Shown here piece after piece: positions 1 through 6,260 of a stretch of 8,955 nucleotides of DNA. Location: the NCBI GenBank assembly GCA_021162155.1, contig JAGGZF010000069.1, forward strand, positions 1 through 8,955. Direction: 5' to 3'. The stretch is from a bacterium (GTDB taxonomy: Bacteria > Patescibacteriota > Minisyncoccia > UBA6257). Each line of letters begins with the position of its first letter. The first letter of the stretch is position 1. Both the position numbers and the translations under genes were made by a program. The notes beneath the pieces were generated by a model. The model had not been told where the DNA came from. It made no database searches and saw nothing but the letters and a program-made list of their open reading frames with translations.

Positions 1-541
1 CTGTTACCTCCGCTCCTTGGTGGATAAACCATAAAGCCGCCGGCTGACCCACCAATCTTCCTCTACCTATCACTAACACTCTCTTACCTTCAGGGTTTAT
101 CTGATGTCTATTCAAGATAAATTTAATAGCGGCTATTACCGGAGGCAATATCTTTAGTCTCCCGGTGTAAAATTTGCCCAAGTTTCTCTCACACAGAACA
201 TCAGGATCTTTATGGGGCAAAATAGCATTCAGTACTACCTGAGTTCTGATATGCTGTGGCAAGGGCAACTGCACTACTACACCTCGATTATTAGTTACTT
301 TACTTATTTGAGAAACTCTTTTTCTTAACTCTTTAGTATCTAAATTTAAGGGAAGTTGATATACCCGACAACCTATATTTAACCGCGTGGCTACTTTTTG
401 CTTCTGCTTTATAAATGATAGAGAGGCGGGATTATCTCCTACCATAACTATCGCCAGCCGCACCTGAAAAGGAATTTTTTTTCTCTCTTCCTGTATTTGA
501 GCAATTAATTCCTGCGCTAATTTTCTTCCGTCTATAATCAT
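1..541 (-). CDS. folD: Bifunctional methylenetetrahydrofolate dehydrogenase / cyclohydrolase FolD (3' end cut by window edge)
   Basis: FolD interconverts 5,10-methylene-, methenyl- and 10-formyl-tetrahydrofolate in the cytoplasm, using NADP(+) and then water. I translated 180 codons from the ATG at 541; the C-terminal part, including much of the Rossmann domain, lies outside the window. Visible signatures are PASLSFIKQKQK at residues 38-49 (Lys47 matches the catalytic lysine), QLPLP at 91-95, KDPDVL at 111-116 in place of the usual KDVDG, and GRGRLVGQPAA at 159-169, the dinucleotide-binding segment (usually GRS-x-VG-x-P). The tyrosine normally found in the S-Y-V-x-x-K motif is Phe43, and the usual P-C-T-P loop reads ILPP (131-134). 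Such divergence resembles FolD from CPR bacteria as I remember them. The start is fixed by an in-frame TAA six codons upstream. It lies 19 nt after the RNase J-like gene with no Shine-Dalgarno sequence, probably in the same transcript. Confidence 0.93.
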   Translation of the reverse strand, partial: MIIDGRKLAQELIAQIQEERKKIPFQVRLAIVMVGDNPASLSFIKQKQKVATRLNIGCRVYQLPLNLDTKELRKRVSQISKVTNNRGVVVQLPLPQHIRTQVVLNAILPHKDPDVLCERNLGKFYTGRLKILPPVIAAIKFILNRHQINPEGKRVLVIGRGRLVGQPAALWFIHQGAEVT

Positions 542-560
542 ATATTTGTGACATTATATA

Positions 561-2018
561 TTATACTTCTATGCTTTCTCCCCGTCGAACTATCAATACA
601 TTTTTACAGAATTTTTGAAAATCCTCCGGGTGCTCTGTATGAATAGGAATTACTAAACGGGGTTTAATTTTGTTTATAAATAACTCTAATTCCTTACCTG
701 AAATATGACCAGAGATATGTGTTCTAATAAATTTTCTCTTATCTTTTTTGTCTTTCTCATTTTTCTTATCTTTCGAGGATTTCTGCTCAACTAAACCCAG
801 CATCTGAAAATGCTCTATCCAATTAGCAAAACGCCCTTCTGATATTTCCATTTCTTCACTATGGGGTTCTGTAATAGCACGAAGAAAATAAGAACCCTTC
901 TGGGGCTGAATATCTATTAATTCTTGAATTTGATAGAAATTCAAAACCACTAAGAAATTTTTCTGATGCTCTTTTAAATCCTTTTTATCTACCACAGGAT
1001 ACTTTGTCAATAACTCCTTTTCCCAGCGTTTCAAAGCTGCTTTTTTCTTGGGATACAATCTAATATTTTTAAAATCATCAATAGTATAGCCCTGCTCTTT
1101 CAAAAAGGCCAGATAACCAAAATAATTAAAGGGTAAAACCATAGTTCTGCCTGTCTCGCGGGCTATAGCCGCTAAAGTGCGAAAGCGCGTTATATCTGTC
1201 AAAGAATAATCTGCAACAACTAAACCTGAAACTTTTTCTATTATAGATTTAGCCCGACGATAAACATCCTTTTCTCTGACTATTTTTTTCTCCTGTACTC
1301 TGGTTCCTTCACACAAAAACACATCTATTTTCTTCTTCGCTAAAAATTGATACAGTCGTTGAAGGCGTTCTGGTGGTATCTCAGAAAGTCTAAAATCTCC
1401 AGAATACAATAAATTAATCTTTTTTCCTTTAATAAAATACATTACTGCCCCCGGAATAGAATGGTCAATAAATAAGGGGGTAATAGTCAGGTTCTTGATA
1501 GTAAAAGGTTGGCTATTAGAAATAGTGTTAATAACCCTTTTTCTTCTTTTTCTCCTAGTTGCTTGTTTAGAATGAGGAACACTAACTTCTAATATTTCAT
1601 TCTCTAAAACTTTAGGACGGATTTTAGTCAGAGAACGTAATACTTTCGCTGTAGTTTCACTTGTAAAAACAGGTATTTTTTCATCTAAGAAAGATATATA
1701 AGCACAATGGTCCAAATGTCCATGAGATAAAAGCACTCCGTCCACAAAAGGAGCAGTATATTTTAAATCCTTCCATTCTTCTTTTCTCAAAATATCTATT
1801 AAATCTTTTCTATATAACCCTTCTAATCGAGGTATTAGGTCTAACTCTAAATAATCCTTGATGCCGTGCGCTGACCTAGGATTTAAATATTCCTCAAAAT
1901 ATTTAGATGCTTCGTGATAACTTTTACCAAAATCTAGGAATAAGCGAGTGCTTCCTTCCTGAATTAATATCTTATTTCCGCCTATTTCTCCTACTCCTCC
2001 ATAAAAAGAGATCTTCAT
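561..2018 (-). CDS. rnj: RNase J-like metallo-beta-lactamase / beta-CASP ribonuclease
   Basis: This is a 485-residue metallo-beta-lactamase-fold hydrolase with a beta-CASP module, the architecture of RNase J enzymes that process and degrade RNA in the cytoplasm. Zinc-site motifs are present: HGHLDH (99-104), a later His in DHSIPGA (His186) and Asp208 in SGDFR. Beta-CASP-type motifs follow: CEGT (236-239), HISGH (434-438) and PIHTE (458-462). An N-terminal insertion (about 35-72, with EEYLNPR and a GLYR-DLI segment) separates the first strand from the zinc motif and resembles archaeal/CPR RNase J-like proteins more than Bacillus RNase J1. Two strongly basic low-complexity segments occur at 151-161 and 412-429, plausibly contacting RNA. 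It is shorter than typical bacterial RNase J (about 550 residues) and seems to lack the C-terminal dimerisation domain. Its ATG overlaps the stop of the upstream gene (ATGA, 2015-2018), implying translational coupling. The exact substrate, or exo- versus endo-activity, cannot be told from sequence. Confidence 0.85.
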   Translation of the reverse strand: MKISFYGGVGEIGGNKILIQEGSTRLFLDFGKSYHEASKYFEEYLNPRSAHGIKDYLELDLIPRLEGLYRKDLIDILRKEEWKDLKYTAPFVDGVLLSHGHLDHCAYISFLDEKIPVFTSETTAKVLRSLTKIRPKVLENEILEVSVPHSKQATRRKRRKRVINTISNSQPFTIKNLTITPLFIDHSIPGAVMYFIKGKKINLLYSGDFRLSEIPPERLQRLYQFLAKKKIDVFLCEGTRVQEKKIVREKDVYRRAKSIIEKVSGLVVADYSLTDITRFRTLAAIARETGRTMVLPFNYFGYLAFLKEQGYTIDDFKNIRLYPKKKAALKRWEKELLTKYPVVDKKDLKEHQKNFLVVLNFYQIQELIDIQPQKGSYFLRAITEPHSEEMEISEGRFANWIEHFQMLGLVEQKSSKDKKNEKDKKDKRKFIRTHISGHISGKELELFINKIKPRLVIPIHTEHPEDFQKFCKNVLIVRRGESIEV

Positions 2019-3508
2019 AATTCTAATGATAAAGCAAAATTAGTGCCCTCGGGTGTATCTACTATGCTCTCTAAAGGAAGAGATACCTGCTTGAATAAAC
2101 TTGATTGTTCCAGCGCCTTCCGATATTTTATCACCTGCGCTTTGTTTTTTGCTATTCCTTGGATAGTAACGTTCTTTGTGATAAATAATCTGGTAATAAC
2201 TACAGAATTTTTATTTGCTTCTTGGAATATCTCTTCTATATATTGTTGCTTCTTCTGAATAGATTTCTGCGCCGCTGTGGCTGCCTGCACCAAATCGTTA
2301 AATTCCTTAACCCGAACTCTAAACTCGTTATATTTTGACTGCGTTTGAGGATTTAATGGCTTAATTAGGGCTATTCTGTAATTATCCAGAATGCGCTGAA
2401 AATAAACATAATGAACTATCCCCAAAGTAGCAGTTATGCTCGCCAATACTACCATAATTATTTTCAACCATAAGGACAAAACACTCAAAAAATGATTGCG
2501 GGCATAAATTTCCTCTGTCCCTATGGGCGCTAAACTTACTATAGTATCTGTGGCGCGAGGAATTAACCCTCTTATGGCAGCCCCAATTACCGGAGCCCAA
2601 CTTCTTCCTGCAGATTTAAGATAAGGAGGTAGTTTAAACTGCATAGGAAGTAAGTGATAATTATTCTGAATCCAATTACTGATAGTAGTCACTAAATTAT
2701 TATTTTCGCTAAAACAAATAAACTGTTTTATCTCATTCTTTCTTTTTAAAATATAAAAATTTAATATTAGAGGAATTTCTTTAGTAAGATGCTTTTCTAA
2801 ATGTTGCAGAGTAATAACTGAAGGAATTTTAGAACCAAAAATTTCAGGCCAGGAATCGTAATCAAAATAAATAACTTTTTCCCCTTCACTTACAATAAAT
2901 TCCACGCCGTCATTGCGTATATTTATTGCTAAAACTGGATTCTTATCATCAAGAAATCTCCCTACAAAACGAGCCAGAGAAATCGCCAGTGGTTCTACTG
3001 CTACTACCTGAAAACCACTGGATTCTAAAGCATCAATAAAGGGCTGAATCTGTTTTTTTATTCCTATTGCTATGAATATTTCTTTATTCCCTTCTTGAGG
3101 AGAGGAACCCCAATCTTCCCAATCAAAGTAACTCTCTTCAAGAGGTACGGGAGTTACCATCTGGGTGTTAAAGATAATAGCATCTTGTAATTGAGATTCT
3201 GGGAGTTCTGGCAGGGTAAAGATATTAGTAAAGAAATTATTAGAGGGTAAAGAAAGTATAACCCAAACTTTTTTATTTTTAGGCCATAAACTACGCTTAA
3301 CAGAGAGAAGAAATGACCGCAGGACCTGTGGCTTCCGTAATATTCCTTCTTCTATAACTCCTTGGGGTAAAACATATCTCCCCACTTTATTTACTTTATT
3401 AATCTTCTTATTAAAACCGAAAACCCGTACTATTCTGTCTTCAAAAGAAATAGCGCTAATAGGAAAATCAGGCAACAACAATTTTTGCCAGTTTATTCTC
3501 TTCTTCAT
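2015..3508 (-). CDS. pilM: PilM-PilN fusion protein of the type IV pilus (GspL-like) assembly platform
   Basis: This 497-residue protein combines, in one chain, a PilM-like actin-fold domain (about 12-320) and a PilN-like region: one transmembrane helix (about 344-366), a helical/coiled segment (about 370-430) and a small alpha/beta domain ending in the F-x-L-x-L pattern (about 435-497). In other bacteria PilM is a cytoplasmic ATP-binding protein that docks onto the short N-terminal tail of inner-membrane PilN to form the platform beneath the pilus. The family match rests on the ELPESQLQDAI segment (101-111), the VVAVEPLAISLAR segment (168-180) and the SWAPVIGAAIRGL segment (303-315) before the membrane helix. 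The usual nucleotide-binding glycine motif near the N-terminus is replaced by ISAISFEDRIVRVF (17-30), so ATP binding is doubtful. No other pilus genes are in the window. A GspL-like reading is the alternative. It is first in a transcript with the RNase J-like gene and folD. Confidence 0.8.
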   Translation of the reverse strand: MKKRINWQKLLLPDFPISAISFEDRIVRVFGFNKKINKVNKVGRYVLPQGVIEEGILRKPQVLRSFLLSVKRSLWPKNKKVWVILSLPSNNFFTNIFTLPELPESQLQDAIIFNTQMVTPVPLEESYFDWEDWGSSPQEGNKEIFIAIGIKKQIQPFIDALESSGFQVVAVEPLAISLARFVGRFLDDKNPVLAINIRNDGVEFIVSEGEKVIYFDYDSWPEIFGSKIPSVITLQHLEKHLTKEIPLILNFYILKRKNEIKQFICFSENNNLVTTISNWIQNNYHLLPMQFKLPPYLKSAGRSWAPVIGAAIRGLIPRATDTIVSLAPIGTEEIYARNHFLSVLSLWLKIIMVVLASITATLGIVHYVYFQRILDNYRIALIKPLNPQTQSKYNEFRVRVKEFNDLVQAATAAQKSIQKKQQYIEEIFQEANKNSVVITRLFITKNVTIQGIAKNKAQVIKYRKALEQSSLFKQVSLPLESIVDTPEGTNFALSLEL

Positions 3509-3516
3509 ATAATCTA

Positions 3517-3525
3517 ATTATAGCA
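3517..3525 (-). promoter_or_regulatory. Extended -10 promoter (TGCTATAAT) for the pilM-rnj-folD unit
   Basis: On the minus strand TGCTATAAT is a perfect extended -10 element. No convincing -35 hexamer lies 16-18 bp upstream; that position falls in the groEL terminator's T-run. Only 8 bp separate the -10 from the ATG at 3508, so transcription should begin at or within a few bases of the start codon. The resulting mRNA would be leaderless or carry a leader of only one to three nucleotides. There is no Shine-Dalgarno sequence, which agrees with this. The promoter assignment is inferred from sequence only. Confidence 0.6.
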
Positions 3526-3533
3526 CAAAGTGT

Positions 3534-3569
3534 AAAAAAAAGAAGGGGGTAAACATCCCCCTTCTTTTT
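3534..3569 (-). terminator. Rho-independent terminator of the groES-groEL operon
   Basis: Beginning 11 bases past the groEL stop, the minus strand forms a long hairpin. Its arms are AAAAAGAAGGGGG and CCCCCTTCTTTTT around a 7-base loop (complement of TAAACAT, 3550-3556), and the 3' arm runs on into an eight-T tract. The five G:C pairs at the top of the stem and the T-run are a textbook intrinsic terminator. It could also work weakly on the plus strand, but no plus-strand gene ends here. It insulates groEL from the downstream pilM unit. Confidence 0.92.
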
Positions 3570-3579
3570 AGTTTTCCTC

Positions 3580-5205
3580 TTAGTAACTTGCGGGAGGAAT
3601 GCTTCCCTCGTTTCCCGCTTTTCCTTCTTTCTCTGGAATTTCATATACTAATGCTCTAGTAGTTAATATCATTCCTGCTACAGAAGCAGCATTCTCTAAA
3701 GCAGCCCTGACCACTTTAGTAGGATCTATTATTCCTAATTTAAACATATCTCCGTATTCTTTAGTTAAGGCGTTAAATCCCTCCTTATCTCCTCTCTTTT
3801 TTACCTCTCTTAACACCACTTCTCCATTTATTCCGGAGTTTTCTGCTATCTGGCGCAGAGGTTCTTCTAAAGATTTCTTTATAATTTCTACTCCCATCTG
3901 TTCATCTTCATCTTCTAATTTCAAATCATCTAAAACCTTCTTGCTCCTAATTAACGCAATTCCTCCTCCTGCTACTACTCCTTCTTCTAAAGCGGCTTTA
4001 GTTGCTCTTACTGCGTCCTCTACTCTATATTGTCTTTCCTTTTGTTCAACTTCAGTAGGAGCACCAACTTTTATAACCGCTACTCCACCTGATAGCTTAG
4101 CCAATCTTTCCTCTAATTTTTCTTTGTCAAAATCAGATTCAGTAACTTCTAATTCTTTTCTTATTTGTTTTATTCTCTTATTAATTTCTTCTTTGTCACC
4201 CAATCCATCTATAATAGTTGTCTTCTCTTTATCAACTTTTACTCTTCTTGCTTGCCCCAAGTCGCTAATTTCTGCCTTATCTATTTTAAGTCCTAACTCC
4301 TCAGATATAACTTTTCCTCCAGTCACCACTGCTATATCTCCCAATAACTCCTTTCTTCTATCTCCAAATCCAGGAGCTTTCACCGCTACTACATTTAATA
4401 CTCCTCTCAATTTATTTACTACCAAAGTAGCCAACGCTTCACCGCTAATATCATCGGCTATAATTAATAATTCTTTTTTGCCCGACTGAACTATTTTGTC
4501 TAATAGGGGTAATATCTCATGAATACTGGAAAGTTTCTTGTCTGTTATTAAGATGTAGGGATTATCTAATACTGCTTCCATCTTCTCTGGATTAGTCACC
4601 ATATAAGGAGAAACATATCCTCTATCAAACTGCAAACCTTTTACTATTTCATGAGACAATCCTAAAGTTTTAGATTCTTCTACTGTAATTACTCCGTCCT
4701 TACCCACTTCTTTTATAATATCGGCTATCAGTTTTCCTATTTCAGGATCTCCTGAGGAAATAGTAGCAACATTAGTAATATCCTCTTGGGTGGTGACCTT
4801 TTGGGAAATTTCCTTTAATTTCTCTATTACTAATGCAGTAGCCCTGCTTACTCCTCTTTTCAGGCTTAAAGGATTAGCCCCTGCAGTTAGATACTTTAAG
4901 CCACTATTAATAATGGAAGCGGCCAATAATATAGCAGTGGTTGTGCCATCGCCTGCTATATCATTCGTCTTTTCTGCTGCCTGCTTCATTAACTCGGCTC
5001 CTATATTCTCTACCTTATCCTGTAATTCAATCTCTTTGGCAATAGTTACTCCATCATTGGTAATAACCGGAGAACCAAATCCTTTATCTAATACTACATT
5101 AGAACCACGGGGTCCTAAAGTAACCCTTACTGCTGATGTAATCTTGTCAATCCCCTTCTTAAGGGACTGACGAGCCTTTTCGTCAAATATTATATTTTTA
5201 GCCAT
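3580..5205 (-). CDS. groEL: Chaperonin GroEL (Hsp60)
   Basis: GroEL forms a cytoplasmic double-ring of 14 subunits that folds proteins in an ATP-driven cycle with the GroES lid. The 541-residue product is full length for the family and colinear with it. Visible hallmarks are the equatorial nucleotide motif GDGTTT (85-90), Asp51 in ITNDGVTIAKE, the hydrolysis-related aspartate in RVEDAVRAT (Asp397) and AGGG at 412-415. The apical-domain segment KAPGFGDRRKELLGD spans 276-290. The C-terminus ends GNEGSIPPASY and lacks the Gly-Gly-Met repeat tail of E. coli GroEL, so the flexible tail in the cavity is shorter and of different character. The MAKNIIF start is standard. It follows groES by 62 nt in the same operon, with no recognisable Shine-Dalgarno sequence before its ATG, and ends just before a strong terminator. 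Heat-shock control through the CIRCE-like operator upstream of groES is inferred. Confidence 0.98.
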   Translation of the reverse strand: MAKNIIFDEKARQSLKKGIDKITSAVRVTLGPRGSNVVLDKGFGSPVITNDGVTIAKEIELQDKVENIGAELMKQAAEKTNDIAGDGTTTAILLAASIINSGLKYLTAGANPLSLKRGVSRATALVIEKLKEISQKVTTQEDITNVATISSGDPEIGKLIADIIKEVGKDGVITVEESKTLGLSHEIVKGLQFDRGYVSPYMVTNPEKMEAVLDNPYILITDKKLSSIHEILPLLDKIVQSGKKELLIIADDISGEALATLVVNKLRGVLNVVAVKAPGFGDRRKELLGDIAVVTGGKVISEELGLKIDKAEISDLGQARRVKVDKEKTTIIDGLGDKEEINKRIKQIRKELEVTESDFDKEKLEERLAKLSGGVAVIKVGAPTEVEQKERQYRVEDAVRATKAALEEGVVAGGGIALIRSKKVLDDLKLEDEDEQMGVEIIKKSLEEPLRQIAENSGINGEVVLREVKKRGDKEGFNALTKEYGDMFKLGIIDPTKVVRAALENAASVAGMILTTRALVYEIPEKEGKAGNEGSIPPASY

Positions 5206-5267
5206 AGTAGTTATTGGAACTATTAATTTTTAGTTAATAAATGCAAAAGAAGATAATAAGAGTTTTC

Positions 5268-5555
5268 TTACTCTACTATTGCCATCACATCACTCTCTCT
5301 AATTACATAGTACTCTTTATCATCTATCTTAATTTCTGTAGGAGAATATTTAGCAAATAAAACCTTATCTCCTACCTTAATGTTCATAGGGATAACCTTT
5401 CCTTCATCATTCTGCCTTCCGGGTCCTACAGCCAACACCTTGCCCATCATTGGTTTCTCTTCTGCTGTATCTGGAATAACTATTCCGGCTTTAGATGTCT
5501 TTTCTTCTTTAATAGGTTCTACAAAAATATGGTCAGATAAAGGTTTAATGTTCAT
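5268..5555 (-). CDS. groES: Co-chaperonin GroES (Hsp10)
   Basis: GroES is the seven-subunit cap that closes the GroEL folding chamber. The 95-residue product is the usual length and starts MNIKPLSDHIFVEP. The common L-x-D-R at the start of the family reads LSDH here. The mobile loop that contacts GroEL is visible at about 17-31 (KEEKTSKAGIVIPDT), followed by GKVLAVGPG (38-46), KVGDKVLFAKY (60-70) and the terminal ESDVMAIVE. It is first in the groES-groEL operon. A -35/-10 promoter and a CIRCE-like inverted repeat lie upstream, giving an expected leader of about 70 nt. No Shine-Dalgarno sequence precedes the ATG. Instead an AT-only inverted repeat directly abuts the start codon, which might affect translation. 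Confidence 0.98.
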   Translation of the reverse strand: MNIKPLSDHIFVEPIKEEKTSKAGIVIPDTAEEKPMMGKVLAVGPGRQNDEGKVIPMNIKVGDKVLFAKYSPTEIKIDDKEYYVIRESDVMAIVE

Positions 5556-5573
5556 AATTAGTTTTAACTAATT
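5556..5573 (-). repeat. AT-rich inverted repeat abutting the groES start codon
   Basis: AATTAGTT and AACTAATT are perfect 8-base inverted arms separated by two bases, ending at the base next to the groES ATG. In the mRNA this could fold as a weak hairpin of about seven pairs with a four-base loop, exactly where the ribosome must load. It might be a temperature-sensitive structure or a second operator. In such AT-rich DNA it could also be chance, so the function is speculative. Confidence 0.45.
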
Positions 5574-5599
5574 TATAATTAATTACATTTTTATGAGAT

Positions 5600-5626
5600 T
5601 TAGCAACCATCGACCATGATTGCTAA
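5600..5626. promoter_or_regulatory. CIRCE-like operator (HrcA binding site) of groESL
   Basis: TTAGCAACC, a 9-base spacer (5609-5617) and GATTGCTAA form an inverted repeat with one mismatched pair. The architecture is exactly that of CIRCE (consensus TTAGCACTC-N9-GAGTGCTAA), where the HrcA repressor binds upstream of groE and dnaK operons. The outer six bases (TTAGCA/TGCTAA) match the consensus perfectly; the inner three differ (ACC and GAT instead of CTC and GAG). It sits at the predicted groES transcription start, the usual place. HrcA itself is not in the window, so regulation is inferred. Confidence 0.85.
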
Positions 5627-5632
5627 TTTATT

Positions 5633-5660
5633 ATTTTACTCACAGAAAAAAAATTGTCAA
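5633..5660 (-). promoter_or_regulatory. Sigma-70-type promoter of groES-groEL
   Basis: On the minus strand a perfect -35 (TTGACA, 5660-5655) and a -10 of TAAAAT (5638-5633, one mismatch to TATAAT) are separated by 16 bp. The expected start, about seven bases further on, falls at the first bases of the CIRCE-like operator near 5626. Repressor binding there would block initiation. Five bases or fewer separate the -35 from the T-run of the preceding terminator. Confidence 0.78.
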
Positions 5661-5663
5661 GTG

Positions 5664-5698
5664 AGAAAATAAAAACCCCGTCTGTTTATGACGGGGTT
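5664..5698 (-). terminator. Rho-independent terminator of the 157-residue protein gene
   Basis: On the minus strand AACCCCGTC and GACGGGGTT form a perfect 9-bp stem around a 7-base loop (complement of TGTTTAT, 5683-5689). A T-rich run (TTTTTATTTT including the stem end) follows. It begins 9 bases after the stop of the upstream gene, separating that gene from groES. Confidence 0.92.
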
Positions 5699-5707
5699 GT
5701 GCCTTTA

Positions 5708-6181
5708 CTACCTCATTGAATACTCTATTTCAGACAGAAGATAGTCAAAATTATACTTCTGAGCTATCTTTTGTGCCTCAGAAAGTATATGATTTCCCAT
5801 CCAATAATGAATCTTCGCTTTCTTTATCATAATAACAATTACAGCTAGTTCATTAAATAGAGTACCTTCGGACATGCGTTCTTTGAACATACGTTCACCA
5901 TCTTCCAGTTCATGCATTGCTTCCTCGAATTTTCCCTTTCCTATACGATCTTCTACGATCCTGAAAAATGCATACTCTGTTACAGCTATTGATGTAACCC
6001 ATAATAACTTTTTTTTGAACAGATTAACTTTTTTATTTTTTGTAGTAATCCTAAAATACTTCTCTACTAACTCTTTTAGGATCTTTTCTTCATCGTCATT
6101 TAGAAGATGCCCTGGTTCTCTTAATCTTGCTCGTACTTTTGCTAACTTCTCCCTATCCCTTTCTAATTCTTCTGGTTTCAT
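5708..6181 (-). CDS. Hypothetical helical protein, TPR-like C-terminal half
   Basis: I do not recognise this 157-residue protein as a named family. It appears almost wholly alpha-helical: a charged N-terminus (1-55, rich in Glu, Lys and Arg), then two helix-turn-helix units that look like tetratricopeptide repeats. These are about 60-100 (AVTEYAFFRIVEDR then KFEEAMHELEDGERMF) and about 108-153 (ELAVIVIMIKKAKIHYWMGN then SEAQKIAQKYNFDYLLSEIEYS). The second resembles MalT-type TPRs, where a small residue-aromatic-Gly pattern precedes an alanine-rich helix. TPRs usually bind other proteins, so an adaptor or scaffold role is possible but unproven. There is no signal peptide, convincing membrane helix or catalytic motif. 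The gene is monocistronic with its own strong promoter and terminator. It is the only gene here with a perfect Shine-Dalgarno sequence, suggesting efficient expression or a separate history. It sits between rmuC and groESL, but nothing ties it to chaperone function. Confidence 0.75.
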   Translation of the reverse strand: MKPEELERDREKLAKVRARLREPGHLLNDDEEKILKELVEKYFRITTKNKKVNLFKKKLLWVTSIAVTEYAFFRIVEDRIGKGKFEEAMHELEDGERMFKERMSEGTLFNELAVIVIMIKKAKIHYWMGNHILSEAQKIAQKYNFDYLLSEIEYSMR

Positions 6182-6184
6182 TTT

Positions 6185-6195
6185 TCACCTCCTTT
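6185..6195 (-). promoter_or_regulatory. Perfect Shine-Dalgarno sequence (AAAGGAGGTGA)
   Basis: AAAGGAGGTGA ends 3 bases before the ATG at 6181, with GGAGG ideally placed. It is complementary to most of the 3' tail of bacterial 16S rRNA. None of the other gene starts seen here (dnaJ, rmuC, groES, groEL, pilM, rnj, folD) has anything comparable, so this site fixes the start and marks the gene as unusual locally. Confidence 0.92.
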
Positions 6196-6260
6196 CTAAA
6201 GGATCTATAAACTATTTATTCAAATTTCAAAATTTTAAGGTGCTAAGAAATAACTTCATT

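Noticed and set aside
3599..4489. Long open frame (296 codons) on the plus strand opposite groEL
   Set aside because: It lies entirely antisense to unmistakable groEL, has a Ser/Pro/Asn-rich composition typical of a shadow of an AT-rich gene, and shows no family motif or ribosome binding site.
5221..5239. Inverted repeat TATTAA-N7-TTAATA between groES and groEL
   Set aside because: The arms are only six bases, all A/T, and match what is expected by chance here. There is no T-tract placement for a terminator.
6235..6248. TTAGCACC on the minus strand in the leader of the 157-residue gene, resembling half a CIRCE site
   Set aside because: No matching second arm occurs at the 9-base spacing, so it is probably coincidental.
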